From contig DPWF01000418.1 in assembly GCA_003526435.1 (NCBI GenBank), positions 3,032 through 10,194 of the forward strand: a DNA stretch of 7,163 bases. Direction: 5' to 3'. Within the stretch, counting starts at the first letter, position 1. Every line of letters begins with the position of its first letter. The position numbers were made by a program, and so were the translations under genes. Positions 6,601 through 7,163 of the stretch are shown here, one piece after another. Source of the DNA: Chitinophagaceae bacterium (GTDB taxonomy: Bacteria > Bacteroidota > Bacteroidia > Chitinophagales > Chitinophagaceae). Below the pieces are notes generated by a model. That model searched no databases. It was not told the DNA's origin and saw only the letters and a list, made by a program, of their open reading frames with translations.

Positions 6601-7145
6601 GCGATGATGAAAAATTCCAGGTGAAAGGTGAAGATGTACGCGTAAATGCAAATGTGTATATGCCAAACGGCAAACTGAAAGTAACGGCTGAAAACAAAGG
6701 ACATGGTAAATGGAATAGTAATACTTCAGCTATTTACATGACAGGATTGTTTATCGCAGAACAGGTAGAAAGCAAAGGGGGTAATATTACATGGAACAAT
6801 AACAACTGTATTGTAAATACTGTAACTGTCAGCAATAATCAGCCTGCAGTAAGCAGTAAAATCATAACAGAAGAAAAAACTGTTACTGAAACTACCGGGT
6901 TATTGAATGTAATAGTTATGCCAAACCCAAGCCGCACATTCTTTACACTTAAAATTTCAGCAAGAACAGAAGCTCCGGTTCAACTCCGCATTATTGATGC
7001 TGCAGGTCGATCTGTTGAAAGCCGGATCAACCTGAATGCCAACAGTACAGTACAGGTAGGTCATCGCCTGAACCCAGGCACTTATTATGCTGAACTGGTA
7101 CAAGGCCGCGAAAGAAAAGTAGTACAACTGATCAAAATCAGGTAA
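600..7145 (+). CDS. Large secreted multidomain EEP-family nuclease with T9SS sorting domain
   Basis: This intact 2181-residue protein begins with a signal peptide and ends with a type A T9SS sorting domain, so it should cross the inner membrane by Sec and the outer membrane by T9SS, ending on the cell surface or in the medium. The only enzymatic domain seen is an endonuclease/exonuclease/phosphatase fold (residues about 1104-1394) with intact active-site residues; DNA or RNA hydrolysis is most likely, but a phosphatase or sphingomyelinase-like activity cannot be excluded. About 1100 residues of beta-sandwich and jelly-roll modules precede it. Four HYR-like repeats, an Ig-like domain and an unassigned beta-rich region follow. 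The start at 600 is supported by the basic N-terminus (R2, K3, R8) before the hydrophobic core; the next Met (12) would remove it. The N-terminal two thirds are rich in Asn, Thr and Ser. Likely roles are use of extracellular DNA, phosphate scavenging or biofilm remodelling (inference). Confidence 0.9.
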   Translation: MRKLYLSRFIGMLCLAVITIVTQAQTIGWNFTTATPSTTTANITASDISRGNNNGTTNELITTTSASSTYPGFSAGGNAGVAARIGALNQAANGSAYFEFTLTPANGYGFNLTGISFGTRSTGTAPQAYTIRSSADNFAADIVVGTISNNSSWSLKTHTGLTFSASTATTFRIYGYNGAGSPAANTTNWRIDDLVLSVNANVPANISTLSSLALSTGSLTPSFASGNFTYSSTVPAAVNNITVTPVATDALANITVNGTPVANGNNSQSITLNTGVNNITIQVTAQDGITVSTYSIQVTREVPGNPLLFANPTNFDFGNQCINTIANASFTVNGTDLDGSAVTVIAPTGFSVATTVNGSYGNSIQLNYAGNTLNTTTVYVRFAPLAVQSYQNSFILSGGGASLSYPVTGNGVNNSASVNTQLISNIGFNNALLAGNITDAGCSPVSAYGFEYSTTNNFANGTGTIISSTNLSGNSFSAALNGLSANTIYYVKAFVTNAGGTAYGPQQSFITTAQPVIMAQQAALAYTQNFDNISSWTNGFTSDNGALNFGPVAVNANGNIPNGTRTTTATNSFSSGSSGGVQRGSAGNLVLLATGGTDNSSAVAVDLLLDFTGVNAGTIGFNWASVNNSTGDRKGSLRVYGSVDGINFTEITAAAVLNITNNVLTNGTISGIALPSNFSNNPNARLRFYYYNGNGGTTGSRPKISIDNLIVRGYTPGDVTAPQVISYNPAQGATGITPSGSIAVTFSETIVPGTGNITLHNTTNGTSQVFSINDPSITIAAETVSLNTNLAAFKSYYVTIDAGALVDLGGNSFAGIAANTWSFTTGAPPTSFNFNDCINNLPGGFTQYSVTGAQVWGCTTFGKTGNAVQINGFVSGAQINEDWLISPAFDLSGFDYPLLSFASRVRFAGPSLKLMVSTNYTGTGDPNLAQWTEINGRFAEPESDVWTTSDQIDLSAYKTASVHIAYVYTSSPTLNAARWTLDDFSITNSATPAAPGVDIRGGNIDFDYVANGQTSTNRTFSVEGYNVSGDITVSAPTGFEISLDGNSFTASLTIPSTDANTRKTIYARFRPVAADQIYTGQVTATITNTNNTVTGISFTGTSLRTLKVVNWNLEWFGSTASGLGPNNKDLQQQNVQTVLNTLKADVYALVEIVDTLRFKAVAEALPGNYEYVVNTYGSYADDVNDPDYAGAQKLGFIYNKDVVKKLSTRPILKASTGNAFNSWASGRFPFLMQAEVTLNGATSVVDFIVIHAKANTGNTADKIEGYERRKAGADELKDSLDAVFPNNRIIILGDMNDDFDKTITTEMAPVTVSSYSSFLNDATNYTPITLPLSLTGNSSTASFPDMIDHVITSSEMSIAYVQNSAKVFRDVLTLINGYASTTSDHFPIITKYDWRYFSKPTISVTDLGFFTNAGVCSTTTTLPTPAVTGFNTIVSITSDAPQSFPVGITKVTWTATDIYGNSSTKEQLITVTDNQKPTIQAPQAVSVVNDNGACYATIASLGTPIVADNCGIASVTNNAPALFPVGTTIVTWTATDIHGNITDTAKQEVTVIDNQPPAVTVTAISIPAQTGRCDAIISITQPDASDNCGIATITGVRSDGLQLTDAFPTGTTTISWTVMDVNGNIRTATQSIQVADNQAPQIACAGNLSFCQSDNNQYTVPVIGVTDNCGIATIAYSISGATTRSGTGGDISGIFNTGVSTVLITVTDINGNNSTCNFTVTVTNPPTAIITTSNPDAFCNQFVLSGNSGSYSYKWYLNNAVVSTGSQLNLGLTNTDGTYSLTITDAAGCSSANSASFTYQKQHLVSNYTILAYEEVKLGESNTVASGSVGVMNRRGEASFDRNSSVAAPGAFVKAPRIDLDGSGINIPTKIYGSATVSLPTMFYNTSNTRNLPSTTVQKNTTVTLSGNYNNITIKENATVTLSGTVFGTIKADKGANIRFTAASVSIEELIVEEGSKTAYSHISFSGGTQIKVSKKVSIGDRVLLNPDNHKVIFYMGDTKCDDEKFQVKGEDVRVNANVYMPNGKLKVTAENKGHGKWNSNTSAIYMTGLFIAEQVESKGGNITWNNNNCIVNTVTVSNNQPAVSSKIITEEKTVTETTGLLNVIVMPNPSRTFFTLKISARTEAPVQLRIIDAAGRSVESRINLNANSTVQVGHRLNPGTYYAELVQGRERKVVQLIKIR
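672..1193 (+). other. Jelly-roll-like module 1
   Basis: Residues about 25-198 are rich in Thr, Ser, Asn and Gly, with alternating beta-strand patterns (AYFEFTLTP, GYGFNLTGISF, TTFRIYGYNG), and close with NWRIDDLVLSV. This ending, aromatic or basic residue then I-D-D/N-L-hydrophobic, is typical of the concanavalin-like or jelly-roll modules found beside secreted nucleases in Bacteroidota. A carbohydrate-binding or spacer role is inferred; no family is assigned with certainty. Confidence 0.55.
1212..1499 (+). other. Cadherin-like beta-sandwich domain (PF12733-like)
   Basis: Residues about 205-300 follow the family pattern closely: LSSLALSTGSLTPSF at 209-223, then Y230 and V234, VTPVATDALANITVNG at 243-258, an S-x-x-I-x-L-x-x-G-x-N segment at 269-278, and VTAQDGITVSTYSIQVTR at 283-300. 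Domains of this family act as structural or adhesive beta-sandwiches in bacterial surface proteins. Confidence 0.85.
1506..1835 (+). other. Ig-like APTGF domain, copy 1
   Basis: Residues about 303-412 contain NFDFGNQC near the start, VTVIAPTGFSV at 342-352, the strand VYVRFAPLAVQSY at 378-390, and a final YPVTGNG. The same pattern recurs at 995-1102, so the two are internal paralogues. The overall form resembles the ASPM/SPD-2/Hydin-type beta-sandwiches common in T9SS cargo. The role is probably structural. Confidence 0.6.
1842..2132 (+). other. Fibronectin type III-like domain
   Basis: Residues about 415-511 end with LNGLSANTIYYVKAFVTNAGGTAYG and then SFITT. This matches the L-x-x-L-x-x-x-T-x-Y-Y-V-x-A-x-x-x-N signature of Bacteroidota fibronectin type III-like modules. 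It is preceded by the YGFEYSTTNNF strand. It is a structural spacer or adhesive module. Confidence 0.65.
2157..2738 (+). other. Jelly-roll-like module 2
   Basis: Residues about 520-713 begin YTQNFDNISSW, a strand pattern common at the start of such modules. They continue through VQRGSAGNLVLLATGGTD and GSLRVYGSVDGINFTEI, and finish RPKISIDNLIVRG. Length and order of motifs fit a concanavalin or jelly-roll fold of the kind found next to EEP nucleases. Binding of polysaccharide is possible but not shown. Confidence 0.6.
2745..3077 (+). other. Big_5 / SbsA-type Ig-like domain
   Basis: Residues about 716-826 carry the family marks: DVTAPQVISYNPAQGATGI at 718-736, the strand SIAVTFSETIVPGTGNITL at 741-759, SYYVTIDAGALVDLGGNSFAGI at 795-816, and closing WSFTT at 821-825. 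These are typical of PF13205-like Ig domains in bacterial surface proteins. Confidence 0.85.
3084..3563 (+). other. Choice-of-anchor J-like / cleaved-adhesin-like module
   Basis: Residues about 829-988 start SFNFNDCINNLPGGFTQYSV. They contain the hallmark NEDWLISPAFDLSG at 880-893 and a beta-strand LLSFASRVRF. A segment VWTTSDQIDLSAYK at 945-958 follows, and the module ends ARWTLDDFSITN at 977-988. The pair D/EDWLISP and W-x-x-DD is characteristic of this jelly-roll type, found in gingipain adhesin regions and many T9SS cargo proteins. It is probably involved in adhesion or ligand binding. Confidence 0.8.
3582..3905 (+). other. Ig-like APTGF domain, copy 2
   Basis: Residues about 995-1102 include FSVEGYNVSGDITVSAPTGF at 1020-1039, ISLDGNSF, and TIYARFRPVAADQIYTG at 1064-1080, closing SFTGTS. 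It matches copy 1 at the APTGF turn and the Y-x-RF-x-P strand. It sits directly before the catalytic domain with only a two- to three-residue link. Confidence 0.65.
3909..4781 (+). other. Endonuclease/exonuclease/phosphatase (EEP) catalytic domain
   Basis: Residues about 1104-1394 form a DNase I-like fold. The expected metal-binding and catalytic residues are all visible: N1112 in VVNWNLEWFG, E1151 in YALVEIVD, H1251 in IVIHAKA, D1294 and N1296 in IILGDMNDD, D1348 in PDMIDHV, and D1384-H1385 in SDHFPI. By analogy with DNase I these bind Mg2+ and drive phosphodiester cleavage. The WNLEWFG and PDMIDH forms are those of the large secreted nucleases of Bacteroidota and Proteobacteria, which favours nucleic acid as substrate. 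The usual Gln before the metal-binding Glu (LQE) is Val here. About 290 residues is a normal length, with no sign of truncation. Confidence 0.92.
4794..5768 (+). repeat. Four tandem HYR-like repeats (hyalin type)
   Basis: Residues about 1399-1723 contain four beta-sandwich repeats of about 75-85 residues: 1399-1474, 1476-1553, 1556-1636 and 1638-1723. Shared marks are FPVGxTxVTWTATDxxGN (or its equivalent), a closing V-T/I/A-DNQ-x-P junction, and DNCGIA in repeats 2, 3 and 4 (1508, 1586 and 1667). Paired cysteines are visible in repeats 2 (C1494, C1510), 3 (C1573, C1588) and 4 (C1644, C1651, C1669, C1716), suggesting disulfides outside the cell. Repeat 1 has only C1416 and lacks the DNCG motif, so it is the most diverged. 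HYR domains are structural and adhesive modules. Confidence 0.88.
5775..5993 (+). other. Ig/PKD-like domain
   Basis: Residues about 1726-1798 show a short beta-sandwich pattern: CNQFVLSGNSGSYSYKWYLN at 1739-1758, then NTDGTYSLTITDAAGCSS at 1774-1791. C1739 and C1789 could pair. The Y-x-W-Y-x-N and D-G-x-Y-x-L-x-V-T-D-x-x-G-C pattern is very common in T9SS-secreted proteins, usually in tandem arrays; here there is a single copy. Confidence 0.7.
6009..6812 (+). other. Beta-rich module of uncertain family (possible beta-helix)
   Basis: Residues about 1804-2071 are not assigned. They are built of short alternating-hydrophobic strands separated by Gly/Asn turns (ATVSLP, TTVTLSGNYNNITIKENATVTLSG, GTIKADKGANIRF, SISIEEL-like strand, IKVSKKVSIGDRVLL). 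They are richer in Lys and Glu than the upstream modules. The last part, NVYMPNGKLKV followed by SAIYMTGLFIAEQVESKGG, resembles from memory the end of pilus-associated PilX-type or DUF7305 domains (I-Y-x-P-x-A ... GxxxAxxVxxxG). A right-handed beta-helix is inferred from the strand periodicity. Function unknown. Confidence 0.45.
6900..7142 (+). other. Type IX secretion system C-terminal sorting domain (type A)
   Basis: Residues about 2101-2181 begin LLNVIVMPNPSRTFFTLKIS, with the conserved PNP motif at 2108-2110. They continue with VQLRIIDAAGRSVES and finish LNPGTYYAELVQGRERKV and VQLIKI. This is the PF18962-like pattern: PNP, then a D-x-x-G-R-x-V turn, then a G-x-Y strand, then K-V-V-x-L-x-K at the end. 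The domain directs outer-membrane translocation by T9SS and is normally cleaved and replaced by an anchor. A Ser/Thr/Glu-rich linker (2072-2100) precedes it. Confidence 0.93.
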
Positions 7146-7163
7146 TGATTGATCGTTTAGAAT

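Noticed and set aside
6447..6704. Minus-strand open frame of 85 codons inside the beta-rich module
   Set aside because: It is antisense to a continuous, domain-bearing coding frame and has no promoter or start signal of its own; the other minus-strand frames in 551-5800 are dismissed on the same grounds.
600..7145. Bacteroidota O-glycosylation motif D-(S/T)-(A/I/L/V/M/T) in the secreted protein
   Set aside because: Only three matches were noticed (DTL at 1154, DSL at 1278, DTA at 1543), about what chance gives in a protein of this size, and two lie in the catalytic domain.
7146..7163. Possible terminator after the large gene
   Set aside because: Only 18 bases are available after the stop; no stem-loop or T-run is visible, and any terminator would lie outside the window.

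Overview
The window most likely comes from a member of the Bacteroidota, probably close to the Chitinophagaceae, although the family-level placement is only an impression. Three things support this. The HtpG N-terminus has the Bacteroidota-type variants DRGVGM and INQVAFSG. The long gene ends in a type A C-terminal sorting domain of the type IX secretion system (T9SS), which is confined to this phylum and close relatives. Its start is preceded by a TAnnTTTG -7 box and an A-rich leader with no Shine-Dalgarno sequence.

Layout. Bases 1-433 (minus strand) are the first 144 codons of htpG (Hsp90 chaperone), cut by the window edge. Bases 434-599 are a 166-bp divergent intergenic region holding the promoter of the rightward gene, a repeated GTTATCCA element and a short inverted repeat. 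Bases 600-7145 (plus strand) are one intact 2181-codon gene. Only 18 bases follow its stop, and nothing is recognisable there.

The long gene encodes a secreted modular protein. In order it has: a signal peptide; a jelly-roll-like module; a cadherin-like beta-sandwich; an Ig-like APTGF domain; a fibronectin-III-like domain; a second jelly-roll-like module; a Big_5/SbsA-type Ig domain; a choice-of-anchor J-like module; a second APTGF domain; an endonuclease/exonuclease/phosphatase (EEP) domain with all expected active-site residues; four HYR-like repeats; a further Ig/PKD-like domain; a beta-rich region of about 270 residues that I cannot assign firmly; and the T9SS sorting domain. The simplest reading is a cell-surface or released nuclease (or related phosphodiesterase) carried on a large adhesive scaffold. 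The two genes are divergent and show no evident functional link. I see no RNA genes, mobile elements or CRISPR. The main novelty is in the architecture and in the unassigned beta-rich module, not in a new multi-gene system.
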